Assembly (NCBI RefSeq): GCF_016462545.1
Contig: NZ_JAEMTA010000005.1
Coordinates: 117,700-181,699, forward strand
DNA from: Mycolicibacterium sp.
Lineage (GTDB): Bacteria > Actinomycetota > Actinomycetes > Mycobacteriales > Mycobacteriaceae
Direction of reading: 5' to 3'
DNA length: 64,000 bases
Shown: piece by piece, positions 8,056 to 17,865 of the stretch
How positions within the stretch are numbered: the first letter of the stretch is position 1
How the letters are laid out: every line of letters begins with the position of its first letter
Notes under the pieces: model-generated
Database searches by the model: none
The model's input: the letters and a program-made list of their open reading frames with translations, nothing else
Told to the model about the DNA's origin: nothing
Position numbers and translations under genes: made by a program

Positions 8056-9350
8056 CACAGTTCACGTTCGATGCCCCGACCGTCATCAGGACCAAACGCG
8101 ACGGCCGCGTACTGTCCGACGCTGCGATCGACTGGGTGATCGACGGATACACCCGCGGCCTGGTGCACGACGAACAGATGTCGGCGCTCCTGATGGCGAT
8201 CTTCCTGCGGGGGATGACGCCCGGAGAGATCTCCCGCTGGACGGCCGCGATGATCGACTCCGGCGAACGCTTCGACTTCAGCGACCTCCGACGCGACGGT
8301 AGGCCGCTGCGATTGGTGGACAAACACTCCACCGGCGGCGTCGGCGACAAGATCACCATCCCGTTGGTGCCGGTCGTCATGGCGTGCGGAGCGGCCGTGC
8401 CCCAAGCCGCGGGTCGCGGCCTCGGGCACACCGGCGGCACTCTCGACAAGCTCGAGGCCATCGCCGGCTTCACCGCTGAGCTCTCCAAAGCGCAGATCCG
8501 CCAACAACTTCAGGACATCGGCGCCGCGGTATTTGCGGCGGGCGATCTGGCGCCCGCCGACCGGAAGATCTATGCGCTGCGCGACGTGACCGCCACCACC
8601 GAGTCGCTACCGCTGATTGCCAGCTCGGTCATGAGCAAGAAGCTCGCCGAGGGCGCCCGGGCGCTGGTGTTGGACACCAAGGTCGGTCGGGGCGCCTTTC
8701 TCACCTCTGAAGGGGAGGCTCGGGAGCTGGCGGCGACGATGGTCGAACTCGGCCGTGCGCACGGCATCGACACCCGGGCCCTGCTGACCGACATGGACCG
8801 GCCGCTCGGCCTGGCGGTGGGCAACGCCATCGAGGTCGTCGAGTCGCTCGACGTGCTGGCCGGCGGTGGGCCTGCCGACGTCGTCGAGCTGACGTTGGCG
8901 TTGGCGGGCGAAATGCTGGATGCGGTCGGCATCGACGGCATCGATCCCGCGCAAACACTGCGCGACGGGTCGGCGATGGACCGGTTCCGCGACCTCGTCG
9001 GCGCGCAGGGCGGTGACCTGTCACGGCCGCTGCCGGTCGGGGCGCACGAGGAGACGATCACGGCGACGCGTAGTGGCACGATGGGCGACATCGACGCGAT
9101 GGCGGTGGGACTGGCTGTGTGGCGGCTCGGCGCGGGCCGCTCGACCCCCGGTGGACAGGTGCAGTTCGGCGCCGGGGTGCGCATGCACCGCAGGCCAGGC
9201 GAACCCGTGGCCGCAGGCGAGACACTGTTCACCCTCCACACCGACACTCCCGAGCGCTTCGCCGGGGCGATGGCCGAGCTCGACGGCGGCTGGACCGTCG
9301 ACGACGAGGCGCCGCCGCTCCGGCCCCTGATCATCGACCGCATCACCTGA
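8052..9350 (+). CDS. deoA: Thymidine phosphorylase
   Basis: 432 residues; splits thymidine or deoxyuridine to base and 2-deoxyribose-1-phosphate. The start is GTG 8052, overlapping cdd by four bases; the reading frame is open further upstream but only as a shadow of cdd. The family signature is at [10 protein letters not shown], and a [13 protein letters not shown] motif follows. The C-terminal domain holds the glycine-rich [12 protein letters not shown] segment. Its product feeds the pentose mutase presumably encoded by pmmB farther along. Confidence 0.96.
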   Translation: MTQFTFDAPTVIRTKRDGRVLSDAAIDWVIDGYTRGLVHDEQMSALLMAIFLRGMTPGEISRWTAAMIDSGERFDFSDLRRDGRPLRLVDKHSTGGVGDKITIPLVPVVMACGAAVPQAAGRGLGHTGGTLDKLEAIAGFTAELSKAQIRQQLQDIGAAVFAAGDLAPADRKIYALRDVTATTESLPLIASSVMSKKLAEGARALVLDTKVGRGAFLTSEGEARELAATMVELGRAHGIDTRALLTDMDRPLGLAVGNAIEVVESLDVLAGGGPADVVELTLALAGEMLDAVGIDGIDPAQTLRDGSAMDRFRDLVGAQGGDLSRPLPVGAHEETITATRSGTMGDIDAMAVGLAVWRLGAGRSTPGGQVQFGAGVRMHRRPGEPVAAGETLFTLHTDTPERFAGAMAELDGGWTVDDEAPPLRPLIIDRIT

Positions 9351-9361
9351 GGAGGAGCAGT

Positions 9362-10450
9362 ATGACGACGCCGTTGACGCTCGAGAACATCCAGCAGGCG
9401 CCCAAGGCGCTGCTCCACGACCATCTCGACGGCGGGCTCCGTCCCTCGACGGTGGTGGAGTTGGCCGAGCAGTTCGGGTACGACGGACTGCCCACCACCG
9501 ACGTCGAGGGGCTTGCGACCTTCTTTCGGACCGCTGCGCACAGCGGCTCGCTGGTCCGCTACCTGGAGCCGTTCGCGCACACGGTCGGCGTGATGCAGAC
9601 GCCGGAGGCGCTGCACCGGGTGGCGCTCGAATGCGTCGAGGACCTCGCCGCCGACTCGGTGGTGTACGCCGAGATCCGGTTCGCCCCCGAATTGCACATC
9701 GACGGAGGGTTGTCGCTCGACGCGGTCGTCGACGCGGTACTGGCCGGCTTCGCCGACGGCGAGAAGGCGGCCGCGGCGGCGGGCAAGACGATCACGGTGC
9801 GTTGCCTGGTCACCGCGATGCGCCACGCCGCCAGGTCGAGGGAGATCGCGGAGCTGGCGATCCGGTTCCGCGACAAGGGCGTCGTCGGCTTCGACATCGC
9901 CGGTGCGGAGGCCGGCTATCCGCCGACGCGGCACCTGGATGCCTTCGAGTACATGCGGAACAACAACGCCCGCTTCACGATTCACGCGGGTGAGGCGTTC
10001 GGGCTGCCGTCCATCCAGGAGGCCATCGCCTTCTGCGGCGCCGATCGACTGGGCCATGGCGTGCGGATCGTCGACGACATCGAGGTCCACGACGACAACG
10101 ACGCCACGCTCGGTCGACTGGCGTCGATCCTGCGGGACAAGCGCATTCCGCTGGAACTGTGCCCCAGTTCCAACGTGCAGACCGGTGCGGTCGCCAGCAT
10201 CGCCGAGCATCCCTTCGCGTTGCTCGCCAGACTGCGGTTCCGGGTGACGGTCAACACCGACAACCGGTTGATGAGCGACACCACGATGAGCCAGGAGATG
10301 CTGCGCCTGGTCGAGGCCTTCGGTTACGGCTGGAGCGATCTCGAGCGGTTCACCATCAACGCCATGAAGTCGTCGTTCATCCCGTTCCGGGAGCGCCTGG
10401 CGCTGATCGACGACGTCATCAAGCCGCGGTACGCCGTCCTGATCGGCTGA
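9362..10450 (+). CDS. add: Adenosine deaminase
   Basis: 362 residues; deaminates adenosine and deoxyadenosine to inosine. Zn ligands are visible: HDHLDGG near the N-terminus (usually HxHLDG), a central HAGE motif ([10 protein letters not shown]), the SDRLGHG-type motif as [10 protein letters not shown], and the [10 protein letters not shown] block. The ATG at 9362 follows a strong GGAGGAG box. Third gene of the salvage operon. It converges on the alpha/beta hydrolase gene with only 15 bp between stops. Confidence 0.96.
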   Translation: MTTPLTLENIQQAPKALLHDHLDGGLRPSTVVELAEQFGYDGLPTTDVEGLATFFRTAAHSGSLVRYLEPFAHTVGVMQTPEALHRVALECVEDLAADSVVYAEIRFAPELHIDGGLSLDAVVDAVLAGFADGEKAAAAAGKTITVRCLVTAMRHAARSREIAELAIRFRDKGVVGFDIAGAEAGYPPTRHLDAFEYMRNNNARFTIHAGEAFGLPSIQEAIAFCGADRLGHGVRIVDDIEVHDDNDATLGRLASILRDKRIPLELCPSSNVQTGAVASIAEHPFALLARLRFRVTVNTDNRLMSDTTMSQEMLRLVEAFGYGWSDLERFTINAMKSSFIPFRERLALIDDVIKPRYAVLIG

Positions 10451-10465
10451 CTTCCCGCCCGATCG

Positions 10466-11293
10466 CTAAAGGATCTCGCGGAGTCGGTTCGCGAACTCGC
10501 CTGGGGCGCCGAGGAATCCGCCGTGGTCGCCGGGGAACTCGGTCGTCGGCACGCCGAGTCGCTCGGCCACGGCGATGGAGGTCCGATGCGTCACCAGGTT
10601 TCCCGACTCCGCGCCGAGGCCGATGACGATGCGGGTCGGCGACGCCCGCAGTGCGTCGAAGTCGGGCAGATACTGCGTGGTGGGCGCCAGGTCGTGCACG
10701 AAGAAGCGCGCGCCCTCCGCCAGCTCCTGCTCGGGGTTGACCGGGGCGCCGTGGGAGTCGGGCGGACCATCACCGAACGCGGCCAGGTCGAAGCCCGCGT
10801 TGACCATGAACTTCATCCAGGCGGCGTGGAGTCCGTCGGCGAGGAAGGTGTCGGTGATGTCCTGGGTGGCGGCCCGCTGCTGCTCGGCGTCGGGGAGCAG
10901 TTCCAACAGTGGCGGTTCGTGCGCCACCAGCGTGCGGACCCGGCCCGGGTGGCGGGCGACCAGCGCCAGACCGGTTACCGCTCCGCCGCTGGAGCCGAAC
11001 ACGTCTGCCGACTCGGCGCCGAGCGCGTCGAGGATCGCCGCCACGTCGTCGGCGCGCAGATCGGGGTTCGACGGGCTGTCCGGGTCGTCGACCGGGCTGC
11101 CCGCGAATCCTCTCGGGTCATGGGTGACGACCGTGTGGTCGTGGGCCATGGCGTGCGCCAAGGGTGCGAACTCCGCAGCTGCCATCGGGGAGCCGATGAC
11201 GAGCAGTAGCGGTCCGTTGCCCCGCACCTCGTAGTGCAGTCGGGCGCCGGGAACGTCGATGGATCGCGAGATCAGGCCGTCAGTGGTGGTCAT
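10466..11293 (-). CDS. Alpha/beta hydrolase
   Basis: 275 residues of the soluble alpha/beta-hydrolase fold. The nucleophile elbow is GSSGG with Ser102; the oxyanion region is around VIGSPM (33-37) and HDPRGFAGS; the catalytic histidine is probably in FPGDHGGFLG near the C-terminus. The substrate is unknown. The ATG overlaps the stop of the PucR regulator gene by four bases (ATGA), so both are on one transcript, divergent from the permease/SDR/ureohydrolase genes. It probably hydrolyses an ester, amide or lactone intermediate of that pathway. Confidence 0.85.
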   Translation of the reverse strand: MTTTDGLISRSIDVPGARLHYEVRGNGPLLLVIGSPMAAAEFAPLAHAMAHDHTVVTHDPRGFAGSPVDDPDSPSNPDLRADDVAAILDALGAESADVFGSSGGAVTGLALVARHPGRVRTLVAHEPPLLELLPDAEQQRAATQDITDTFLADGLHAAWMKFMVNAGFDLAAFGDGPPDSHGAPVNPEQELAEGARFFVHDLAPTTQYLPDFDALRASPTRIVIGLGAESGNLVTHRTSIAVAERLGVPTTEFPGDHGGFLGAPGEFANRLREIL

Positions 11294-12834
11294 GCTGGTG
11301 TTGACCGGCGTCCAGTCGAAAACTCATCGGCCACGCCCACCGGGCTCAACAGGTCTCTGGCACGCAGCGCCAGCCAGAACTCTGCGATGGCCGCGGTATC
11401 GGTGATGCGGCGACCCGTGATCTCCTCGACGCGTTGGATCCGGTACACGACCGTTTGCCGGTGCACCCCCATTGCCTTCGCCGTTCTCACCCATGACCGC
11501 TCGCATCGGAGGTAGGCGTCCAAGGTCTTGACCATGTCACCGGAACGCGCGGCGTCATAGGCGATGAGCGTGCCCAGAACGCGTTCCACCACGACCTGCG
11601 CCTCCTCGGTATCGCGGAGCACCGACAGCATCGTCGCGTCGCCGTAGCGCGCGGTGCGGTCCGGTGTGCTCTCGGCGGCACGCATCGCCCACGTGGCCTC
11701 GCGGGCCGCCGTCGGACCTCGGCGTGGATGAGCAAGGAGGTCGCTGACGCCGATCGCCGCTCGAGCGCCGACGCGGTGCCGCAGTGCGATGAGGGAATCT
11801 CCACCGGCGGGCACTAGCGCATAGAGCACGGGTCCGCGGCGCAGCAGAAGGTGCGGCACCTGGCGGCGGCCCAGGCTGACGTGTAGGTGCCGTTCGGCAC
11901 TCTGCGATCCGCCGGAGATCGCGATCAGTGCCGCGGACTGGGGCCGCAGCCCCCGCTCGGTGAGGGCGCGAATCGACTCGTCTCCGGTGAGTCGCCCGTC
12001 GCACAGTGAGGCCAAGACCTCCGCGCCGATGCGGCGGTCGTGTTCGCGCCGAACATTCTGCTGGGCGAGCAGCACCGCCATGGCCGACGCGAGATGTTGG
12101 AGTTGCACGACGTCGGGTGGTGCGGCTCGAAAACCGTAGGCGACCAACACGGTCGGCTCCTCGTCGGGGACCTCGACCGCCAATGCGTGATCGTCACCGG
12201 CGCCCACGTGCAGGACGCCCGGGATGGCGCCTCGGCGGCCGGCGATCTCATCGGTGAGAGCTCGGCGCAACCCGTCCGGCACCGGGTCCGACGAGTCGAG
12301 CGCGACCTCGCCCGTCGCCGCGTCGAGAACGGCCAATCTGCAGGCGACGTCGCGACCGAGTTGACCGAGCGCGTTCTCCGCGCCCGACTGGTTCACCGAT
12401 TGGCGGATGACCTGATAGACCCGTTCGGTCACCGCGATGCGCCTGCCGTCGTCGTGCTCGGCGCCGCCCGCGACCGCCCTGCCGATCGCAGCGAATCCCA
12501 CCGAGTACGGCACCAGCAGGACGGGAAACGTCAGTTCGTCCGCCAGTGACACCGCCGGGAGCGTCAGTTCGGGGGTCGCCGAGTCGAGTCCGATGACGAT
12601 GCCGCAGATGCCTTTCTCGGCGAGCCCGCGGATGAGGGCGGTCTGGCCTCTGGCGGACTCGGGAAGCGTGCGTCCGTTCTTCATGAGCAGTTCGCCGCCG
12701 GCCAACCACGACCACGGTTCCTCGAGATCGGACGTCTGAGCCCAGGAGACCGGACGGTTCAAACCCGCCGCGCCCGCGCGGACGCCCAATCGCAAATGTG
12801 GGGTGTCGACGAGGTCGGCCAGTCGATAGGTCAC
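11290..12834 (-). CDS. PucR-family transcriptional regulator
   Basis: About 514 residues from GTG 12834, preceded by GAGGAAG; ATG 12864 is an alternative start ten residues earlier. The N-terminal PucR domain (about 1-125) begins VTYRLADLVDTPHLRLGVRAG. A GGDEF-like/GAF-like middle region follows. The C-terminus is the PucR-type helix-turn-helix (TLDAYLRCERSWVRTAKAMG, then HRQTVVYRIQRVEEITGRRI). PucR regulators usually activate catabolic genes for purines or other nitrogen compounds when the inducer is present. Divergent from the 13087-17855 operon, which it most likely controls. Confidence 0.9.
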   Translation of the reverse strand: MTYRLADLVDTPHLRLGVRAGAAGLNRPVSWAQTSDLEEPWSWLAGGELLMKNGRTLPESARGQTALIRGLAEKGICGIVIGLDSATPELTLPAVSLADELTFPVLLVPYSVGFAAIGRAVAGGAEHDDGRRIAVTERVYQVIRQSVNQSGAENALGQLGRDVACRLAVLDAATGEVALDSSDPVPDGLRRALTDEIAGRRGAIPGVLHVGAGDDHALAVEVPDEEPTVLVAYGFRAAPPDVVQLQHLASAMAVLLAQQNVRREHDRRIGAEVLASLCDGRLTGDESIRALTERGLRPQSAALIAISGGSQSAERHLHVSLGRRQVPHLLLRRGPVLYALVPAGGDSLIALRHRVGARAAIGVSDLLAHPRRGPTAAREATWAMRAAESTPDRTARYGDATMLSVLRDTEEAQVVVERVLGTLIAYDAARSGDMVKTLDAYLRCERSWVRTAKAMGVHRQTVVYRIQRVEEITGRRITDTAAIAEFWLALRARDLLSPVGVADEFSTGRRSTPA

Positions 12835-12984
12835 GGCTTCCTCGCAATCTCGGCGCGAGTTCATCCAGCTGCAATACGGCTGAACGTCATGTCGCTCGGC
12901 ACTGCAGTCCCAGTTCAGGACCCGTCGCGCCCGGCCGCACCCGCGGAATGTCTCCGAGGGCCCGCGGTCGCTGCGGATCAATTT

Positions 12985-12996
12985 AGACGATCATCT
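12985..12996. promoter_or_regulatory. Candidate PucR operator
   Basis: AGACGATCATCT is a near-perfect palindrome centred on GATC (AGA-Y-GATC-R-TCT), in the 252 bp between the divergent pucR-like and permease genes. It lies about 90 bp upstream of the permease start. Position and symmetry suggest a regulator site; no experimental motif is known to me for this regulator. Confidence 0.3.
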
Positions 12997-13086
12997 AGAT
13001 ATCGGTAGGCACTTCAGATGATTGGAGGGTTCTGTTTTGGGCGGATCGGGTGGAGGGTCGCTGCAACCACTCTGGAGGAGTAAGCG

Positions 13087-14562
13087 ATGACAGAACCCGT
13101 TCTCGGCGGTGCGGTGTCCCCGGTCGAATCGCCGTCGAGGCTGAGCCGCGGCTTCAGCTTCCGGTCGGCGCTCGCCTTGGCCTTCGCCGACGTATCGCCC
13201 ATCGCGGCGGTGTACGCGATCTTCACCCTCGGCCTGTTCGCCGCCGGACCGAAGTTCTTCTGGGCGTTCCCCGTCGTGCTGGTCGGCCAGCTCCTGGTCG
13301 CCGGGGTGTTCGGCGAACTGTCCTCCCGGTGGCCGTACGCGGGCAGCGTCTACCAGTGGTCGCGGCACGTGCGCGGCACCACCGCGGGCTGGGCGGCCGC
13401 CTGGGCCTACATGTGGGGGCTGACGATCGCGCTCGGCACGCTCTCCTACGCCGCGAGCGGATTCCTGCTGCAGATCTTCGGCGTCACCGAGCCCGGTCGG
13501 TGGCTCACGGTCGGCGTGGCCGTCGGCATCATCGCCCTCGGCACCGCGGTCAACGTCGTCGGCCGTCAGGTCCTCAAGGTCATGGTGATCGCCAGCATCA
13601 CGTGCGAGGTGATCGGATCGGTCGGCCTGGGCATCGTGCTGCTGGTGTTCTACCGCGAGAACCCGTTCTCGGCGCTCTTCTCCAGCGCGGGTCTCCCGGA
13701 CGCCGCGACGTGGACGTCGGGTCCGATGCTGCTGGCAGTCGCCTTCGTCGGGTGGTCCTTCCTCGGGTTCGAGGCGGCCGGATCGGTCGCCGAGGAGGTC
13801 GACGATCCGGAGCGCAACGTGCCCAAGGCGATCATCCTCGGTCTCTTGCTGGTGGGCCTGGTGGTGATGTTCTCCAGCGCCGCACTGATTCTCGCCATCC
13901 CCAATCTCGACGAGGTGGTGGCCGCCCAGTCCGGTGACGTGGTCGCCGACACGCTGACGGCGCACCTCGGCGCCGGCGTCACCAAGCCGCTGCTGGCGAT
14001 GTTCGTCATCGGGTTCATCTCGAGCTTCCTCGCCGTCCAGGCGGCCGTCTCGCGATGCATCTGGGGCGCGGCCCGCGACCGCAGCCTGCCCGGTTCCAAG
14101 GTGCTGGGCCGGCTCGCAGGCCCGGAACGCCTGCCCGTCAACGCGATTGCGCTGACCGCGATCGTCGCCATCGTGTTCATCCTCTTGGCCGGTTCGCAGT
14201 TCTACAACATCCTGGTCAACTTCAACATCATCGGCTTCTACATCGCCTTCGGCGTCCCCGTGATCGGCGCGGCGATCGCGCGCCTCACCGGCACGTGGAA
14301 GCCGGGCCCGTTCAACCTCGGCCGCTTCGGCGCCCCGGTCACCTACCTCGCCTCGGTGTGGATCATCTTCGAGACGGTGAACGTCGCGTGGCCGCGCACC
14401 CAGCCCGGCCAGCCGTGGTTCATCAACTGGGCCAGTGTGCTCACCACGGCGGTGTTGGGTGTCGTCGGGGTGGCGATCTACCTGACCGTGCGCCGCAACA
14501 TCGAGGCCCCGGTGGGCGAGCGGTTCGCCCAGGAGGCCGACCGGGCGGCGTCCGAAATCTGA
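13087..14562 (+). CDS. APC-superfamily permease of the catabolic island
   Basis: 491 residues with about 12 transmembrane segments. ATG 13087 follows GGAGGAG. APC hallmarks are LALAFADVSPIAAVYAI in helix 1, GELSSRWPYAGSVYQWSR after helix 2, and the glutamate-rich loop SVAEEVDDPERNVPKA after helix 6. The last pattern is common in permeases of the amino acid/choline/GABA-permease type (BAT1/GABA group). It is the first gene of a five-gene operon and its stop overlaps the next start. It probably imports the nitrogen compound that the enzymes degrade. Confidence 0.88.
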   Translation: MTEPVLGGAVSPVESPSRLSRGFSFRSALALAFADVSPIAAVYAIFTLGLFAAGPKFFWAFPVVLVGQLLVAGVFGELSSRWPYAGSVYQWSRHVRGTTAGWAAAWAYMWGLTIALGTLSYAASGFLLQIFGVTEPGRWLTVGVAVGIIALGTAVNVVGRQVLKVMVIASITCEVIGSVGLGIVLLVFYRENPFSALFSSAGLPDAATWTSGPMLLAVAFVGWSFLGFEAAGSVAEEVDDPERNVPKAIILGLLLVGLVVMFSSAALILAIPNLDEVVAAQSGDVVADTLTAHLGAGVTKPLLAMFVIGFISSFLAVQAAVSRCIWGAARDRSLPGSKVLGRLAGPERLPVNAIALTAIVAIVFILLAGSQFYNILVNFNIIGFYIAFGVPVIGAAIARLTGTWKPGPFNLGRFGAPVTYLASVWIIFETVNVAWPRTQPGQPWFINWASVLTTAVLGVVGVAIYLTVRRNIEAPVGERFAQEADRAASEI

Positions 14563-15245
14563 TGTCGCCCAATGCCATCGTCACCGGATCCGCTTCCGGA
14601 ATCGGCGCTGCCATCACCGAACTGCTGCGCGCCGACGGCTGGAGCGTGGCGGGTATCGACCGCGCGGACACCGCCGATCATGTCGCCGACGTATCGGATC
14701 CCGCTGCGGTGACCGCTGCCGTCGAGCAGATCGCCCAGCGCGTCGGGCCGATCGATGCGCTCGTCTCTGCGGCGGGCCACTACGACATCACCCCGGTGTC
14801 CGACATCTCCGCGGCGGCGCTGCACCGAATGCTTCGGGTCCACCTGGGCGGGTTGCGCAACACCGCACGGGCGGTGCTGCCCGCGATGCTGGCGCGGGGA
14901 TCCGGTGCGATCGTCGCGATCACCTCCGAACTCGCCATCGGCGGCGGCGACGGCGATGCACACTATGCCGCGGCCAAGGGTGCCGTCATCGGGCTGGTGC
15001 GCAGCCTCGCCGCCGAAGTGGCGGGGCGCGGAGTGCGGGTGAACGCGGTCGCCCCCGGACCGACCGACACCCCGCTGCTGGCGGCCGACTCGCCCTGGCG
15101 GGCACCGGAATACCTGGCGACCCTGCCCAACCGGCGACTGACCCGGCCCGACGAGGTCGCCCGCATCGTGGCGTTCCTGCTCGACGACGATGCCGCGTAC
15201 TGCACCGGCGAGATCGTCTCACCCAACGGCGGAGCGGTGATCTAA
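14562..15245 (+). CDS. Short-chain dehydrogenase/reductase
   Basis: 227 residues of the classical SDR type. It has an NAD(P)-binding TGSASGIG motif at 8-15, acid Asp at the end of beta-2 (GIDRAD), VSAAG (NAG-type), and the catalytic set Ser in TSE and Tyr-x3-Lys in YAAAKG. C-terminal PGPTDTP and the [11 protein letters not shown] tail are typical. Asp after beta-2 favours NAD. The ATG at 14562 shares its A with the permease TGA. Presumably oxidises a hydroxy or amino-alcohol intermediate. Confidence 0.88.
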   Translation: MSPNAIVTGSASGIGAAITELLRADGWSVAGIDRADTADHVADVSDPAAVTAAVEQIAQRVGPIDALVSAAGHYDITPVSDISAAALHRMLRVHLGGLRNTARAVLPAMLARGSGAIVAITSELAIGGGDGDAHYAAAKGAVIGLVRSLAAEVAGRGVRVNAVAPGPTDTPLLAADSPWRAPEYLATLPNRRLTRPDEVARIVAFLLDDDAAYCTGEIVSPNGGAVI

Positions 15246-16042
15246 TGGAGGACAAGCCCTTACGCGGACGGCTCGCGCTGGTGACCGGTGCGGCGCAGGG
15301 CATCGGCTCGGCGATCGCCCGCAGGCTCGCCGCCGACGGCGCCGAGGTGGCCGTGAACGACCTGCGTCCCAGCGCGGCGCTGGACGAGGTGGTCGCAGCG
15401 ACCGGTGGCTTCCCCGCGGTCGGCGACATCACCGATCCCGCGTTCGCCGACCTCGTCGACGGCATCGAGCGGGATCGTCGTCCCATCGACGTCCTGGTGT
15501 GCAATGCGGCGTACATGACGATGGCGCCGTTCGTGGCCGACGAGCGCTTGCGCGAGGAGCAGTTGGGCACCGACGACGAGGACGACTGGTGGAAGGTCGT
15601 CGACACGAATCTGGCGGGCACCTTCGCCTCGATCCAGGCCGTGCTACCGGGCATGCGCCGTGCGGGCGGAGGGAACGTCGTCGTCATCGCCTCCGAGTGG
15701 GGTGTCATCGGGTGGCCCGGTGCCAGCGCCTACTCGGCGTCCAAGGCGGGCTTGATCGCGTTGGTGAAGACGCTGGGCCGCGAACTCGCCCGCGAGAACA
15801 TCACCGTCAACGCCGTCGCGCCGGGGGTGGTGGACACCCCGCAGTTGGAGGTAGACGCGGCGGCCGCCTCGATCAGCCTCGCCGAGATGCACCGGCGCTA
15901 CGGTGCCGAGATTCCCATGGGAAGAATCGGCCGGCCGGAGGAAATCGCCAGTGCAGTGGCACTTCTCGCGCGCAGCGATGTCGGCGCAATGGTGGGTCAG
16001 ACACTTCAAGTCAACGGAGGATCGACGCGGTGCCGAGTATGA
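15245..16042 (+). CDS. Short-chain dehydrogenase/reductase
   Basis: 265 residues, classical [11 protein letters not shown] cofactor loop, Asp in VNDLRP (NAD preference), NAAYM in place of NAG, Ser in ASEWG, Tyr-x3-Lys in YSASKAG, and PGVVDTP. It is only distantly like the previous SDR, so the pathway probably has two separate oxidation steps. The start ATG overlaps the previous TAA (TAATG). The 3' end overlaps the ureohydrolase start by 13 bases. Confidence 0.88.
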   Translation: MEDKPLRGRLALVTGAAQGIGSAIARRLAADGAEVAVNDLRPSAALDEVVAATGGFPAVGDITDPAFADLVDGIERDRRPIDVLVCNAAYMTMAPFVADERLREEQLGTDDEDDWWKVVDTNLAGTFASIQAVLPGMRRAGGGNVVVIASEWGVIGWPGASAYSASKAGLIALVKTLGRELARENITVNAVAPGVVDTPQLEVDAAAASISLAEMHRRYGAEIPMGRIGRPEEIASAVALLARSDVGAMVGQTLQVNGGSTRCRV

Positions 16043-16989
16043 ACGACGACATCATGGGACAGGCCGACGGTCAGGCGATTCCGCGTTACGCCGGGCTGAC
16101 CACATTCGCCCGGTTGCCGCGACGCGAGGATGTGACCCGGTGCGACGTGGCGGTCGTCGGCATCCCGTTCGACTCCGGGGTGACCTACCGGCCGGGCGCC
16201 CGCTTCGGCCCCTCGCACATCCGCCAGTCCTCGCGACTGCTGCGGCCCTACAACCCGCAGTTGCAGGTGTCGCCGTTCGCGCACCAACAGGTGGTCGACG
16301 CCGGTGACATGGTGGCCAATCCCTTCGACATCACGGCGGCGGTCGCCGAGATCGAGGCGCAGGCAACCGAACTCATCGACGCCGGCGCCCGACTGGTCAC
16401 CCTCGGCGGTGACCACACCATCGCCTACCCGCTGCTGCGCGCGCACCGGCGGCGTTACGGCCCCGTGGCGCTGCTGCACTTCGACGCCCACCTCGATACC
16501 TGGGACACCTACTTCGACGCGCCCCTGACGCACGGGACGCCGTTCCGGCGCGCGGCCGAGGAGGGGTTGTTCGTCCCAGGGCACAGTGCCCACGTCGGCA
16601 TCCGCGGATCGCTATACGCACCAAGCGATCTCGTCGAGGATGCGGAGCTCGGGTTCACCGTCGTGCACTGCGCGGAGTTCGAACGCCGCACCACCGACGA
16701 CGTGGTCGAGCAGTTGCGCACCGCGATCGGTGATCGCCCGCTCTACGTATCGATCGACATCGACGTCCTCGACCCGGCCCACGCACCGGCCACCGGCACG
16801 CCGGAGGCAGGCGGCATGACCAGCCGCGAGCTACTGTCGATCCTGCGCGGTCTCGACGGTCTCGATCTCGTCGGCGCCGACATCGTCGAGGTGTCCCCGG
16901 CCTACGACCACGCCGAGATCACCGGGGTCGCCGCAGCCAACGTGGCCTACGAATTGGTGTCGTTGCTCGCCAGGAGGGCGGAATCGTGA
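16030..16989 (+). CDS. Ureohydrolase (agmatinase/guanidinobutyrase family)
   Basis: 319 residues. It hydrolyses a guanidino group to urea plus an amine, using two Mn ions. All metal ligands are present: His129 in GGDHT, Asp152-His154-Asp156 in DAHLD, and Asp243/Asp245 in [23 protein letters not shown] start it at GTG 16030 because GGAGG lies nine bases upstream; ATG 16039 is possible. The specific substrate (agmatine, guanidinobutyrate, guanidinopropionate, guanidine or another) is not decided by sequence. No urease or downstream polyamine genes lie in this window. Confidence 0.87.
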   Translation: MPSMNDDIMGQADGQAIPRYAGLTTFARLPRREDVTRCDVAVVGIPFDSGVTYRPGARFGPSHIRQSSRLLRPYNPQLQVSPFAHQQVVDAGDMVANPFDITAAVAEIEAQATELIDAGARLVTLGGDHTIAYPLLRAHRRRYGPVALLHFDAHLDTWDTYFDAPLTHGTPFRRAAEEGLFVPGHSAHVGIRGSLYAPSDLVEDAELGFTVVHCAEFERRTTDDVVEQLRTAIGDRPLYVSIDIDVLDPAHAPATGTPEAGGMTSRELLSILRGLDGLDLVGADIVEVSPAYDHAEITGVAAANVAYELVSLLARRAES

Positions 16990-17855
16990 GCGTGCCAGCC
17001 GATCCCGTGCAGTGGCCGGGTAACGCGCGATGTGCGGCGTCCTTCAGCTTCGACGTGGACGCGGAGTCGGCGATGCTCGCCGTCGACCACGGTCACGCGA
17101 ACCGCATGTCGGCGATCAGCCACCAGGCGTACGGCCCGCTGACCGGGGTGCCGCGAATCCTGAAGATGCTCGCCCGGCGCGAGGTCACGTCGACGTTCTT
17201 CGTCCCCGGCTACACGGCGCTGCGCTATCCCGACGTGATTCGCAGCATCGTCGACCACGGCCACGAGATCGCTCACCACGGCTACTTGCACGAGGCGATG
17301 TCCGGATTGTCGGCTGATGAGGAGGCCGCGATCCTCGACCGCGGTACCGCGGTGCTGGAAGAGGTGACGGGAGTCCGGCCGGTCGGCTATCGCGCACCGA
17401 TGTGGGAGCTGAACTGGCACTCACCGAAGCTGTTGCACGACAGAGGGTTTCTCTACGACAGCTCGCTGATGGACGCCGATCACCCCTATGAGCTCGCCGT
17501 CGGGGCGAGCTCGCTGGTCGAGATCCCGATTCAGTGGGCGCTCGACGACTGGGAGCAGTACTGCTTCGTGCCGGACTTCTCGGGTACCGGGTTGATCGAG
17601 AGCCCCGTCAAGGTCGCCGAGATGTGGCGCCTCGAGTTCGACGGGCTGCGCGAGGCAGGCGGCTGCTTCGTGCTGACCAACCACCCGTTCCTCTCCGGAC
17701 GACCGTCGCGGGCCGCGGCACTGGAGGGCCTGATCGATTACGTGTGCTCACACGACGACGTGTGGGTCACGCACCTGGGAGCGATCGCCGAGCATGTGCG
17801 CGGGCTGGGGCTAACACCGCGCTCGGTCGTGCGACCGGACCCCGCCGACTTCTAG
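16986..17855 (+). CDS. Polysaccharide-deacetylase-fold hydrolase (possible amidase or cyclic imidase)
   Basis: 289 residues with the NodB-homology fold. The metal-site motifs are FSFDVDAES (Asp23/Asp25), [12 protein letters not shown] (His98-x3-His102) and YRAPMWELN. There is no signal peptide, so it works in the cytoplasm and is unlikely to act on cell wall. Cytoplasmic members include allantoinase PuuE and cyclic imidases, which open cyclic amides. In an operon with a permease, two SDRs and a ureohydrolase, a C-N bond hydrolase fits. GTG 16986 overlaps the previous TGA (GTGA). Confidence 0.8.
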   Translation: MSVPADPVQWPGNARCAASFSFDVDAESAMLAVDHGHANRMSAISHQAYGPLTGVPRILKMLARREVTSTFFVPGYTALRYPDVIRSIVDHGHEIAHHGYLHEAMSGLSADEEAAILDRGTAVLEEVTGVRPVGYRAPMWELNWHSPKLLHDRGFLYDSSLMDADHPYELAVGASSLVEIPIQWALDDWEQYCFVPDFSGTGLIESPVKVAEMWRLEFDGLREAGGCFVLTNHPFLSGRPSRAAALEGLIDYVCSHDDVWVTHLGAIAEHVRGLGLTPRSVVRPDPADF

Positions 17856-17865
17856 CAGCCGGCCG

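Noticed and set aside
8570..10210. A 546-codon minus-strand frame opposite deoA and add
   Set aside because: Shadow of two clearly conserved enzymes; the peptide has no recognisable domain.
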